The position numbers were made by a program, and so were the translations under genes. A DNA stretch of 35,952 bases from JANLQX01 sp031368215 (GTDB lineage Bacteria; Actinomycetota; Acidimicrobiia; Acidimicrobiales; JANYDT01). The stretch is taken from NCBI GenBank assembly GCA_031368215.1, contig JANLRD010000018.1, positions 1 through 35,952 of the forward strand, written 5' to 3'. Shown piece by piece: positions 1 through 6,798 of the stretch (positions are counted from its first letter, which is position 1; each line of letters begins with the position of its first letter). The notes below the pieces were generated by a model that was given only the letters and a program-made list of their open reading frames with translations, had not been told where the DNA came from and ran no database searches.

Positions 1-1
1 G

Positions 2-187
2 CTCGCTCCGACAACTGCCACCCAACTCGCCGTGATGGCGTTCGAACTCCACGATCTGTTCATCACCGAGAACGAACGTGGGGTCAGGACGATCGCCGCA
101 CCGACTGTTTCAGCGTTCAACGCTGCCCTGGCCGCCCTGGCCGCCCTGGCCGCCCTGGCTGCCCTGGCTGCACGGCCTGCGCTCTAG
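2..187 (+). CDS. C-terminal fragment of an unknown protein with an Ala-Ala-Leu repeat
   Basis: An open frame enters from the left edge and ends at TAG 185-187, giving 61 visible residues. The first 40 look like ordinary protein (ELHDLFITENERGVRTIAA), followed by five Ala-Ala-Leu units encoded by a 9-bp tandem repeat, then a short tail ending RPAL. The start is outside the window. I do not recognise the family; an Ala/Leu-rich helical tail is all that can be said. It could still be a chance open frame, because the region is GC-rich and only the last 61 codons are visible, but the residue composition before the repeat is protein-like. Confidence 0.45.
   Translation, partial: LAPTTATQLAVMAFELHDLFITENERGVRTIAAPTVSAFNAALAALAALAALAALAARPAL
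125..169. repeat. 9-bp tandem repeat, five copies of GCCCTGGCY
   Basis: Five head-to-tail copies of GCCCTGGCC/GCCCTGGCT; the first three are identical and the last two end in T. The unit is a multiple of three, so copy-number change would keep the reading frame of the overlapping fragment and only lengthen or shorten its Ala-Ala-Leu tail. Confidence 0.85.
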
Positions 188-338
188 CTCCGGCGACTGA
201 AACTCACCGACGAGCCGACCTCCACCGACAACGGGCCGCAATCGCCGACCTCACCGGCAGTCGCTCTCGGGGCCGTCCTCTGTCGCCGGCTGTCGCCCTT
301 GTCGTCGACCGCCGGATGCAGCATGACACGATGGGAGG

Positions 339-1322
339 GTGACTTCGCCCGATTCCCAGGATCATACGGGGCACGATCACGCGAGCCACGATCACCGCGC
401 GCATGGTGCGCATGGTGCGCATGCCGGCCACCACCACGGACCGAGGACGCAGATCGTCACCGATGCCGGACCGGGACGCGTGGTCGTTGCTCTTGTCGCC
501 AATGTCGCACTGCTTGTGGCCCAGGTCATCGGGTCCGTCGTTGCCGGATCGCTTGCCTTGTTTGCCGACAGTGCGCACCAGGCATCGGATGTCTTCGGTC
601 TCACCATTGCCGTCGTTGCCGTCGTCATCGCCCGGCGGCCGACATCTGATACGTACACCTATGGACTTCGACAAGCCGATGTGTTGGGCGGCGCACTCAT
701 CGGGCTCCTGCTCTGTGGCTCGGCGGTCTACGTCGTGGTCGAAGCAATCTCGCGCTTCGGCGAAGCCGAACCCGTTCGGGGCGGCATCGTTATCGTCCTG
801 GCGCTGATCGGTATCGTGGTCAACGGCGGCGCCGCCCTCGCTCTTGCCGGAGGTCACCGAACGTCGCTCGCTCTTCGCGGCGCCATTACCCACCTGGCTG
901 CTGATGCGCTGGGGTCGGTGGCGGTACTGATCGTGGGCATCATCGTCTGGTTCGGCGGCTCCCCGGAGTGGGACCCCGCCGTGTCACTGCTCCTCGCCGT
1001 GATGATCCTCGCGGCCGGTGTGTCGCTGTTGCGGCGATCGACCCATCTGTTGCTCGACCGGGCCCCGATACCGGCCGACCAGGTCCACGCTCTTCTCGCC
1101 GGCGCCGAGGGCGTCGAGGAAGTCCACCACGTGCATGTGTGGTCCATCGGCGCCGATGAGGCCGCCGTTTCCGCCCACGTCGTGCTCAGTGGCGAGAAGA
1201 CCATCCACGAGGCCCAGCACGACACCGAAGCCCTACGCGCGCTCCTCAGCGATCGACTCGGGGTACGCCACGCCACCCTGCAGGTCGAGTGCCACCCCTG
1301 TGCCGAGCCCTCACACGGATAG
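339..1322 (+). CDS. CDF-family divalent metal cation efflux transporter (CzcD/ZitB type)
   Basis: Inner-membrane proton-coupled exporter, most likely for Zn(II) or a related divalent metal. The 327-residue protein begins with a His/Asp-rich cytosolic stretch (residues 9-33, about a dozen His), then six hydrophobic segments from about residue 48 to 230, and a cytosolic C-terminal domain containing HHVHVWSIG. The two HxxxD metal pairs expected in membrane helices 2 and 5 of zinc transporters are present: H80/D84 (HQASD) and H185/D189 (HLAAD). The end carries a CHPC motif. The start is GTG 339, with a purine-rich GGGAGG directly abutting it; this spacing is poor, so the start is not certain, but no better in-frame start precedes the His-rich region. 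It faces the Rieske gene tail to tail. Metal choice cannot be read reliably. Confidence 0.9.
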   Translation: MTSPDSQDHTGHDHASHDHRAHGAHGAHAGHHHGPRTQIVTDAGPGRVVVALVANVALLVAQVIGSVVAGSLALFADSAHQASDVFGLTIAVVAVVIARRPTSDTYTYGLRQADVLGGALIGLLLCGSAVYVVVEAISRFGEAEPVRGGIVIVLALIGIVVNGGAALALAGGHRTSLALRGAITHLAADALGSVAVLIVGIIVWFGGSPEWDPAVSLLLAVMILAAGVSLLRRSTHLLLDRAPIPADQVHALLAGAEGVEEVHHVHVWSIGADEAAVSAHVVLSGEKTIHEAQHDTEALRALLSDRLGVRHATLQVECHPCAEPSHG

Positions 1323-1344
1323 TCATCCCAGATGGTCAATGACG

Positions 1345-1403
1345 GCATCCCAAACCGCCGAAAAAGTCCGAAAGAACTGGCAGGAATCGGCGATGTGGGA
1401 TGC
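1345..1403. terminator. Long imperfect inverted repeat between convergent genes
   Basis: GCATCCCA (1345-1352) pairs with TGGGATGC (1396-1403). Inside it CGCCGA (1356-1361) pairs with TCGGCG (1387-1392), the two stems being separated by a symmetrical 3x3 internal loop. The apical loop is about 25 nt. A second hairpin follows at 1413-1433. There is no U tract. Its position between the CDF gene and the Rieske gene, which run towards each other, suggests a bidirectional transcript end. Confidence 0.4.
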
Positions 1404-1412
1404 AATCGGACC

Positions 1413-1433
1413 TGATCCGGGACTAGCGGATCA
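1413..1433. terminator. 7-bp hairpin TGATCCG/CGGATCA
   Basis: Perfect 7-bp stem (1413-1419 with 1427-1433) and a 7-nt loop, nine bases beyond the stop codon of the minus-strand Rieske gene and downstream of the larger inverted repeat for the plus strand. No T-run follows on either strand, so termination is inferred from position only. Confidence 0.35.
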
Positions 1434-1441
1434 TCGAATCG

Positions 1442-2587
1442 TCAGTCGCGGATGCGGGCGTCCATCTGGTCGTGGTAGTGAGCGATCTTGCATTCGCGCT
1501 CACTCAGGATGTGCTTGGTGTAGCCACTCGAACGCTTTGTGCGGGCGAGCTGCTCGTAGATCATGATGTCCTCCGACACGACGACCTTGAGCCCCTCCCA
1601 CAGCGCCATCGTTGTCTTCCAATACTTCTGGTATTCCGGGTCGTCGTGGTCACCCGGGTACACGAGTTGCCAGCAGAGGAACTTGGTGCGGTCCACGTCG
1701 ATCGGAATCGGATTGAACACCTGCAGATGCCCGGGATTGCAGTTGAAGACGGTGTTCGGGAACACGACGTAGTGGCAGATCGCATTCACGTGATGGTCCC
1801 ACGTGGCGTGCAGCGCCTCGAGCTTGTCGGCGCGGGGCACGAAGCACATGTAGTTCTGTCCGACGATGTGGAACGACGTGCCACGAAACGCCTTGAGCGC
1901 CTCGCCTCCCACGTGGTGCAACTGCGCCACGTGGTACACCTCGTTGAAGCCGTCGACGATCGCCTTGTAGCTGACCGGCACGTCGAACTCCACGACCTCG
2001 TGGAGGACCATGCCTTCCATGTTGAACCGGCCGAGGTCAACGGAGATCTCCTTGCCGATCCAGTCCGCCAGCGACATCGACACCGAATCCGGCCCGGCAA
2101 GGTTGATCCAGATCCAACCGCCCCAGTGGTCCACAGCGACTGCGGGAGCACGCACTCCTTCGAGATGCGCGTCGCCAAAGTCCTCGCGTTCCGGCACGCC
2201 CACGAGCTTGCCCGTGGTGTCGTAGACCCAGCCGTGGTACGGGCAGGTGAATCGCCGGGCGCCGCATCCCTTCAGCTCTCCCACCAACGCCGGTCCGCGG
2301 TGCTGGCACACGTTGTGGAACGCCGCCAAAGAGCCATCGGGCTGTCGGGTGATCATCACCGTTTCGCCGTGGCCTTCGAAGGTGATCCAGTCACCCGCCC
2401 CCGGAATCTGCTCCAGCCGGCCCGCCAAGAGCCAACTGGTGTTCAGGACCCGCTCGCGCTCGAGCTCGAAGCGCACGGGGTCGGTGTAGACGTCGCGAGA
2501 CATCGTCGACGGGCCGTAGTCGGGGATCTGCTGCACACCGGGGCCGAGCCGGGCCGGTGCATCGCCGCGTGTCGGAACATGGACCAT
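1442..2587 (-). CDS. Rieske non-heme iron oxygenase, large (alpha) subunit type
   Basis: A 381-residue oxygenase of the aromatic-ring-hydroxylating family, which uses a Rieske [2Fe-2S] centre and a mononuclear iron to insert oxygen. The Rieske ligands are C94-x-H96 and C115-xx-H118 (CQHRG and CPYHGW). In the catalytic domain the paired iron ligands are H219 and H224 or H225 (YHVAQLHH), and a later acidic SED is a candidate third ligand. The open frame extends nine codons further to GTG 2614, but a strong GGAGGAG (2597-2603) lies nine bases before ATG 2587, and the longer version would run through a palindrome, so I place the start at 2587. No beta subunit, ferredoxin or reductase gene is adjacent, so electrons must come from elsewhere. 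Substrate unknown; demethylation or hydroxylation are both possible for this family. Confidence 0.92.
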   Translation of the reverse strand: MVHVPTRGDAPARLGPGVQQIPDYGPSTMSRDVYTDPVRFELERERVLNTSWLLAGRLEQIPGAGDWITFEGHGETVMITRQPDGSLAAFHNVCQHRGPALVGELKGCGARRFTCPYHGWVYDTTGKLVGVPEREDFGDAHLEGVRAPAVAVDHWGGWIWINLAGPDSVSMSLADWIGKEISVDLGRFNMEGMVLHEVVEFDVPVSYKAIVDGFNEVYHVAQLHHVGGEALKAFRGTSFHIVGQNYMCFVPRADKLEALHATWDHHVNAICHYVVFPNTVFNCNPGHLQVFNPIPIDVDRTKFLCWQLVYPGDHDDPEYQKYWKTTMALWEGLKVVVSEDIMIYEQLARTKRSSGYTKHILSERECKIAHYHDQMDARIRD

Positions 2588-2596
2588 TGCTGCATT

Positions 2597-2603
2597 CTCC
2601 TCC
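2597..2603 (-). promoter_or_regulatory. Ribosome binding site that fixes the Rieske start
   Basis: GGAGGAG on the minus strand, nine bases before ATG 2587. It lies inside the longer open frame and so argues for the shorter protein. Confidence 0.75.
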
Positions 2604-2606
2604 GTG

Positions 2607-2621
2607 GGAATCACTGATTCC
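2607..2621. promoter_or_regulatory. Perfect 15-bp palindrome, candidate operator of the Rieske gene
   Basis: GGAATCA-C-TGATTCC: two perfect 7-bp arms around one central base, three bases upstream of the Rieske ribosome binding site on the minus strand. The size and placement fit a dimeric repressor site. No regulator gene is adjacent, so the binding protein is unknown. Confidence 0.45.
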
Positions 2622-2680
2622 TACCACCTACCAGCCGTTCCGACCAAGGTCACCGGGGTTGTCCGGCAGAGTTCGGGGTT

Positions 2681-3289
2681 TCAGACCGACGTGTTCACGA
2701 AGCGAGCCAGCGCATCGAGGTAGCCCTGGGTGAACCGCTTCTGCATACGGCGGGTGACCGGAGCTCCGATCACAGCCAGCGGATGATTCGGCTTCCAGAA
2801 CACGTCGATCGTGAAGCGCACCGATCCATCCGCCTCGTGCTCGACGAGGAATCGCTCCTCCCCGCATTCGGGATGTACCGGAAGGGTTCCGTACACGAAG
2901 CCGAACGCCGAGGGAGTGTCCATGACCTCGAGGATCCGACACGCGATGCGAACCTCCGTCGGTCCCAACCCGAGCACGAGCAGCACCGTCTCGCCCTCCA
3001 CCAGCGGCGTCGCCTCGAACGGCTCGACCCCGGCGCCACGGTGCGCGGCCCACGTCTGCAATCCGAGACGGGCCCGCTCGAAGGCGGTCTCACCCTGCCC
3101 GATCGTCTGCGCCATCTGCTTGCCGGAGAACCCGGCCGGGATTCGCCCGACCGTCGTCGCTCCCACGTCGATGTACGTGACGTCGGCCAGACGCTGGGAC
3201 GCCAGCAACGCTGCTCCGTCGCGTCGCGTCTGCCCGCGAACCGCAACAACGGATCGCGTGCCGGGCACTCGTTGCTTCGACCGCCTCAC
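2681..3289 (-). CDS. DUF1990 family protein
   Basis: A protein of about 202 residues that resembles the DUF1990 (YndJ/UPF0548-like) family, of unknown biochemical function. Visible family-like stretches include GFSGKQMAQTIGQG near residue 53, the central LGPTEVRIACRILEV, a G-x-VYGTLPVHPECGEERF segment, and the C-terminal FWKPNHPLAVIGAPVTRRMQKRF followed by a helix. The start GTG 3289 overlaps the stop codon of the upstream glycosyltransferase in a GTGA arrangement, so the two are probably translationally coupled. A longer frame to 3373 exists but would overlap the glycosyltransferase end by 88 bases and has an Arg/Gly-rich, non-family N terminus. Role of the pair unknown. Confidence 0.8.
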   Translation of the reverse strand: MRRSKQRVPGTRSVVAVRGQTRRDGAALLASQRLADVTYIDVGATTVGRIPAGFSGKQMAQTIGQGETAFERARLGLQTWAAHRGAGVEPFEATPLVEGETVLLVLGLGPTEVRIACRILEVMDTPSAFGFVYGTLPVHPECGEERFLVEHEADGSVRFTIDVFWKPNHPLAVIGAPVTRRMQKRFTQGYLDALARFVNTSV

Positions 3290-4356
3290 GACGCGGCGAC
3301 CCGATCGGCGAAGGCCAGCCAGCGGTCGGCCAGCTGATCGAGCGTGAATCGCTCCTCGACCACGCGCCGGCACGCCCGGCGGTCCAGGGCGCCGACCCGG
3401 TTCACAGCAGAGGCCATGGACTCGACCGACCCGGGCTCGACCAGGTATCCGGTGATGCCGTCGTCAATGATCTCGGTGGGACCACCCCGCGCGTAGCTGA
3501 TCACCGGCGTGCCGACGGCAAGAGCCTCGACCGCTGTGTTGCCGAACGCCTCAACCCACGAATGCGTCATGAGCATGGCTGTGGCATGCGAAAGCACGTC
3601 ACTCACCTGTCGCTGGGAGACGAAGCCGTGGACGGTGACGTCGACGGCGGGGAAGGCCGCCCGGCACTCACCGAGCAACTCCGGTTCCTGGACCAGACCG
3701 CACACGTCGAGGGCGTAACCCGTTCGGTCGCACACCTCGAAGGCGTCACGAAGTCCCTTCTCCTGCGACACGCGGGCAACCCACGCAAGGCGACGCCCCG
3801 AGACCACGAACGCAGGAACAGCAATGCGACCCAGATCCACTCCGCCGAACATCGGTGTCATCGCGTCCGCCGCACGCGCGCCGAAGGTAGCGGCCTGGGT
3901 GCGGGTCACCCCGGCGAAGCGATCCGGGGAGCGTTCGAGCTGACGGCGGAGCTCGACGTCGACACGTTCGATCTGCGATGACAGAGACACGATGTGACCC
4001 ACCGGAGTCGTGAAGAACGGGGTGAGGTAGTACGACAGCCAGTCGTAGGTCAATGCGATGATCACATCGAAGTCGTGCTGGTGCGCCCGGGCAACGTCCC
4101 ACATCCGCTCGAGCAGTCCGTCCGGGTCCTGGGTGACGCCGATCGTTCGATCAGCCGTGGTGGCGTAAACCGGTACGACACCGTCGGCTTCGAGGATCGT
4201 GACACGGTCGTCATCGATGACCGAACCGACCGGCGCAACGATCGCGCAGCGAATACCTCGGTCGGTGAGACGCGGTGTGAGGTTGAGCAGGTTCGTCTCC
4301 ACTCCCCCGCCGGCTCCCGATCCCAGCGGGCCGACCGGAGCGGTGACGAACAACAC
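3286..4356 (-). CDS. Glycosyltransferase, GT-B fold, family 4 (group 1) type
   Basis: A 356-residue sugar transferase predicted to use a nucleotide-sugar donor. The N terminus begins with a Rossmann strand (VLFVTAPVGPLG) followed by the glycine loop GAGGGVETN; the C-terminal half has a strand-turn segment RRLAWVARVSQEKG and the family-4 EX7E element (E-AFGNTAV-E) just before GTPVISYARGGPTE, which usually binds the donor nucleotide and sugar. Two starts are possible: GTG 4356, preceded by AGGGG (4365-4369) with an 8-base gap and beginning directly at the first strand, and GTG 4392, which adds 12 residues and has no clear ribosome site. I chose 4356. It lies downstream of the MDR oxidoreductase (stop at 4446) and is coupled to the DUF1990 gene. 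Acceptor unknown. Confidence 0.88.
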   Translation of the reverse strand: MLFVTAPVGPLGSGAGGGVETNLLNLTPRLTDRGIRCAIVAPVGSVIDDDRVTILEADGVVPVYATTADRTIGVTQDPDGLLERMWDVARAHQHDFDVIIALTYDWLSYYLTPFFTTPVGHIVSLSSQIERVDVELRRQLERSPDRFAGVTRTQAATFGARAADAMTPMFGGVDLGRIAVPAFVVSGRRLAWVARVSQEKGLRDAFEVCDRTGYALDVCGLVQEPELLGECRAAFPAVDVTVHGFVSQRQVSDVLSHATAMLMTHSWVEAFGNTAVEALAVGTPVISYARGGPTEIIDDGITGYLVEPGSVESMASAVNRVGALDRRACRRVVEERFTLDQLADRWLAFADRVAAS

Positions 4357-4445
4357 CGAAGAGACCCCTGCCGCGCGCGTCGTGCCAGCCACGAGATGAG
4401 CTTGCCAGAGCCCGCCCGCTACGTTCGAGCGAGCCCGGCGTGCGC

Positions 4446-5552
4446 TCAGGACGCGTGCGGGATGATGAGGTACTTGGTCCCGGTTTCCTTCGCGGCGTAC
4501 GCGCGGATCGTGTCGGGATCGCAGGCCTGCTCGAGGGAGATCGTCGAGGAGTAGTGCGATGCAAACGTCGTGGTGATCTCGGAAACCACGCGTGCCTTCA
4601 TCGCCTCGAACCGTTCCGGCCCCATACGCCCGATGAACGGGGTCAGCAGCCATCCGGCGACACCCCATGCAAAGCCGGTCGCGCCAAGGTTCATTTCGAG
4701 CGGACGGGTGTCGAGCCGGCCGTAGATGAACACCTGCTTGTGAACCGACGAGCCGTATCGGCTGTACGCAGCCCCCGAATTCGCGCTCCGTTCCATGGCG
4801 GCGATGATGCGGGCCGCAAGCGTGCCGCCACCGGTTGCGTCGAACGCCAGCGTCGCGCCGGTCGCCGTGAGGGCGGCGACGAGATCGTCGTCGAAGGTCG
4901 GACTCGACGAATCGCACACATGCTCGGCGCCGATCGATCGGAGCAGCGCGACCTGTTCGGGGCGACGCACGATGTTGACGAGACCGACCCCATCGGCGAG
5001 GCAGATCTTCACGAGCATCTGACCGAGATTGGAAGCGGCGGCCGTGTGCACAAGGGCGGTGTGCCCATCGAGTCGCATGTTCTCGACCATGGAAAGCGCC
5101 GTGAGCGGATTCACGAACGGTGAGGCGGCCTGGGCCGGCGTAACACCGTCGGGCATGGCCAGGCACGACTGCGCCGGAACCGCACGGAATTCGCCGTACA
5201 TCGCTCCGCCGACCGCGCCGACGACGCGTCCCATGAGCGCCTGTGCGGCGGGGGACGAACCAGCGGCGACGACGACGCCTCCGCCCTCGTTGCCCACGGG
5301 CATCGCCTCCCCGAGGCGGGCCGCCATGCCGGCCATGTGGGCCGCGGGGACGTCACCGACGGTGGCATCTCCCTCGCGTCGCAAGGTCGAGACGTCAACC
5401 GGTCCGAGCAGGAGCCCGAGGTCCGACGGGTTGATGGGGGTCGCTTCGACCCGGATCAGCACTTCGTGAGCGGCGAGTTCAGGCTCGGGTACGTCAGCGA
5501 TGCGGAGCCGGAGTTGGCCGGCGGACGTGATCTCGGAGAGCAGTTGCTTCAT
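4446..5552 (-). CDS. MDR-family NAD(P)-dependent oxidoreductase, quinone-reductase-like
   Basis: A 368-residue medium-chain dehydrogenase/reductase. It has the N-terminal GroES-like barrel (EPELAAHEVLIRVEATPINPSDLG) and a central Rossmann domain with the hallmark ALVHTAAASNLGQM nucleotide loop and FDATGGG. The zinc-binding Cys cluster of alcohol dehydrogenases is absent, which places it with the zinc-free quinone oxidoreductase/enoyl reductase branch. NEGGG marks the substrate-domain entry. ATG 5552 has no ribosome binding site but follows a TAGCTT box by seven bases, so a leaderless transcript is likely. It starts a unit with the glycosyltransferase and DUF1990 genes. It could reduce a conjugated enone or quinone; the true substrate is not visible. 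Confidence 0.85.
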   Translation of the reverse strand: MKQLLSEITSAGQLRLRIADVPEPELAAHEVLIRVEATPINPSDLGLLLGPVDVSTLRREGDATVGDVPAAHMAGMAARLGEAMPVGNEGGGVVVAAGSSPAAQALMGRVVGAVGGAMYGEFRAVPAQSCLAMPDGVTPAQAASPFVNPLTALSMVENMRLDGHTALVHTAAASNLGQMLVKICLADGVGLVNIVRRPEQVALLRSIGAEHVCDSSSPTFDDDLVAALTATGATLAFDATGGGTLAARIIAAMERSANSGAAYSRYGSSVHKQVFIYGRLDTRPLEMNLGATGFAWGVAGWLLTPFIGRMGPERFEAMKARVVSEITTTFASHYSSTISLEQACDPDTIRAYAAKETGTKYLIIPHAS

Positions 5553-5559
5553 GGGCGGA

Positions 5560-5565
5560 AAGCTA
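5560..5565 (-). promoter_or_regulatory. -10 box TAGCTT, leaderless promoter of the MDR oxidoreductase
   Basis: TAGCTT on the minus strand ends seven bases before ATG 5552, which would put the transcript start at or next to the start codon. It belongs to a set of seven such boxes in this window. No clear -35 was found. Confidence 0.5.
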
Positions 5566-5602
5566 CTCGCCGCGAGAACCACTCGGCCCCGGTGTTGTCC
5601 AC

Positions 5603-6355
5603 TCAGAGAAACAGATCGCCGCCGTTCGGACTGAGCGATTGCCCCTGGAAATGGCGAGCGTCGCTGCTCGCCAGGAAGACATAGGTCGGAACGATGTCGT
5701 CGACCTCTGCAATACGTCCGACCGGAATGGCCAGTCGAATCTGTTCCAGAAGGTCCGGCGGCACGTCGGCGAGGATGGGTGTGTTGGTCGCGCCGGGGGC
5801 AACACTGTTGATCCGTACGTTGCGCTCCCCGATCTCGAGCGCGACCGTACGGGTGAAAGCCACGATGGCGCCTTTCGCTGCTGTGTAATGGGCGAAGCCC
5901 GGAGCGCCTTTGTAGGCAAGCTGCGATGCGGTGTTGATGATCGATCCGCTGTTCTGGGCGTAGAGCAACGGGAGAACGCGACGCGTCATCAAGAACGTGC
6001 CCCGCAGATGTACGCCGATGACGCGATCCCATTGCTCCACCGGAATCTCCTCCACCGGCGCGGCCGCGGCGATGCCGGCATTGTTCACCAGGATGTCGAC
6101 GCGACCGAAGCGCTCCAGTGCAGCATCAACGAGGCGGTCCACGTCGGACTCTTGACTCACGTCGGCCTGCACCGCGACCGAGTTTCCGCCTGCTTGTTCG
6201 ATCTCCGCACACACGCCATTGGCGGCGGCCGCATGAGCAGCGTCCGGGTAGTTCACGACCACCGAAGCGCCTTCTCGGGCAAACGCTTTCGCGACGCCGC
6301 GTCCGATACCCGAACTGCTTCCGGTGACGATGGCGACCTGGTCCTTGAGTTTCAT
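5603..6355 (-). CDS. Short-chain dehydrogenase/reductase (SDR), FabG/glucose-dehydrogenase-like
   Basis: A 250-residue classical SDR, cytosolic and NAD(P)-dependent, oxidising a hydroxyl or reducing a ketone. TGSSSGIG near residue 11 is the cofactor loop and NNAG lies near residue 91. The catalytic Ser (INTAS), Tyr and Lys (YTAAK) are all present, and the C terminus has the usual GGDLFL-like end. ATG 6355 overlaps the stop codon of the small GMC partner (ATGA), so it is the last gene of the MmgE/PrpD-GMC-small subunit-SDR unit and is probably translated with it. That context suggests that it acts on a product or precursor of the GMC reaction. Confidence 0.9.
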   Translation of the reverse strand: MKLKDQVAIVTGSSSGIGRGVAKAFAREGASVVVNYPDAAHAAAANGVCAEIEQAGGNSVAVQADVSQESDVDRLVDAALERFGRVDILVNNAGIAAAAPVEEIPVEQWDRVIGVHLRGTFLMTRRVLPLLYAQNSGSIINTASQLAYKGAPGFAHYTAAKGAIVAFTRTVALEIGERNVRINSVAPGATNTPILADVPPDLLEQIRLAIPVGRIAEVDDIVPTYVFLASSDARHFQGQSLSPNGGDLFL

Positions 6356-6798
6356 GGCGATGTATCCGATTCTGTGAGTTGATTCGAACGACGGACGGCG
6401 CGACCCAGCACGTTCTCGAGCAGCGCGGGATCGAACGGCGCGAGTTCGTAGCCAGTCGGCTGAGGTGGCGCGGCGCGATATCCCGTGTGGCGCTCGACGA
6501 CAGCAAGGACCCTCGCGTCCGTGTAGTAGTTCGTGTACGCAAGGTTGATCACATCGGCGAACGCTTCAGGGTTGCGTTCTTCCACGGCGCGGACATCGCT
6601 CTCGCCGAATGGCTTCATTGAGGACCCGAGAGCGTCCAGCACGCGTTCGAGAGCCTCGGCGAACCGAGGGTTCGCTGACGCGTCGCTCGCAACCGAACCG
6701 GCAAGGCCGAGGCTGCCAGCACCCGGGAGTCCGTCGAAGGAAGGAATCAACACATCGAGCAAACGGTCGAGGTCCGTAGAGCCATCCTTACCTGGCAC
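6352..6798 (-). CDS. Small partner of a GMC dehydrogenase (gluconate 2-dehydrogenase subunit 3-like), copy 1
   Basis: A 148-residue protein next to a GMC dehydrogenase. The N terminus (LDRLLDVLIPSFDGLPGAG) matches the LxxLxDxLIP...GA pattern of gluconate 2-dehydrogenase subunit 3, the chaperone/escort-like subunit of membrane flavoprotein dehydrogenases. A signature GYRAAPPQPTG lies at residues 106-116, exactly where the second copy at 17057 has it, preceded by a YY...RVL segment. No Tat or Sec signal is visible, unlike many subunit 3 proteins. The start GTG 6798 is preceded by GGAGGT at a short spacing and overlaps the GMC stop codon by 11 bases. The subunit 3 assignment is family resemblance, not proof. 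Confidence 0.72.
   Translation of the reverse strand: MPGKDGSTDLDRLLDVLIPSFDGLPGAGSLGLAGSVASDASANPRFAEALERVLDALGSSMKPFGESDVRAVEERNPEAFADVINLAYTNYYTDARVLAVVERHTGYRAAPPQPTGYELAPFDPALLENVLGRAVRRSNQLTESDTSP

Noticed and set aside
125..169. Possible CRISPR-like array
   Set aside because: Unit is 9 bp with no spacers, and it codes Ala-Ala-Leu.
1472..2617. A 381-codon open frame antisense to the Rieske gene
   Set aside because: It is the mirror of a strongly conserved gene, has no family motifs and no ribosome site; long antisense frames are expected in GC-rich DNA.
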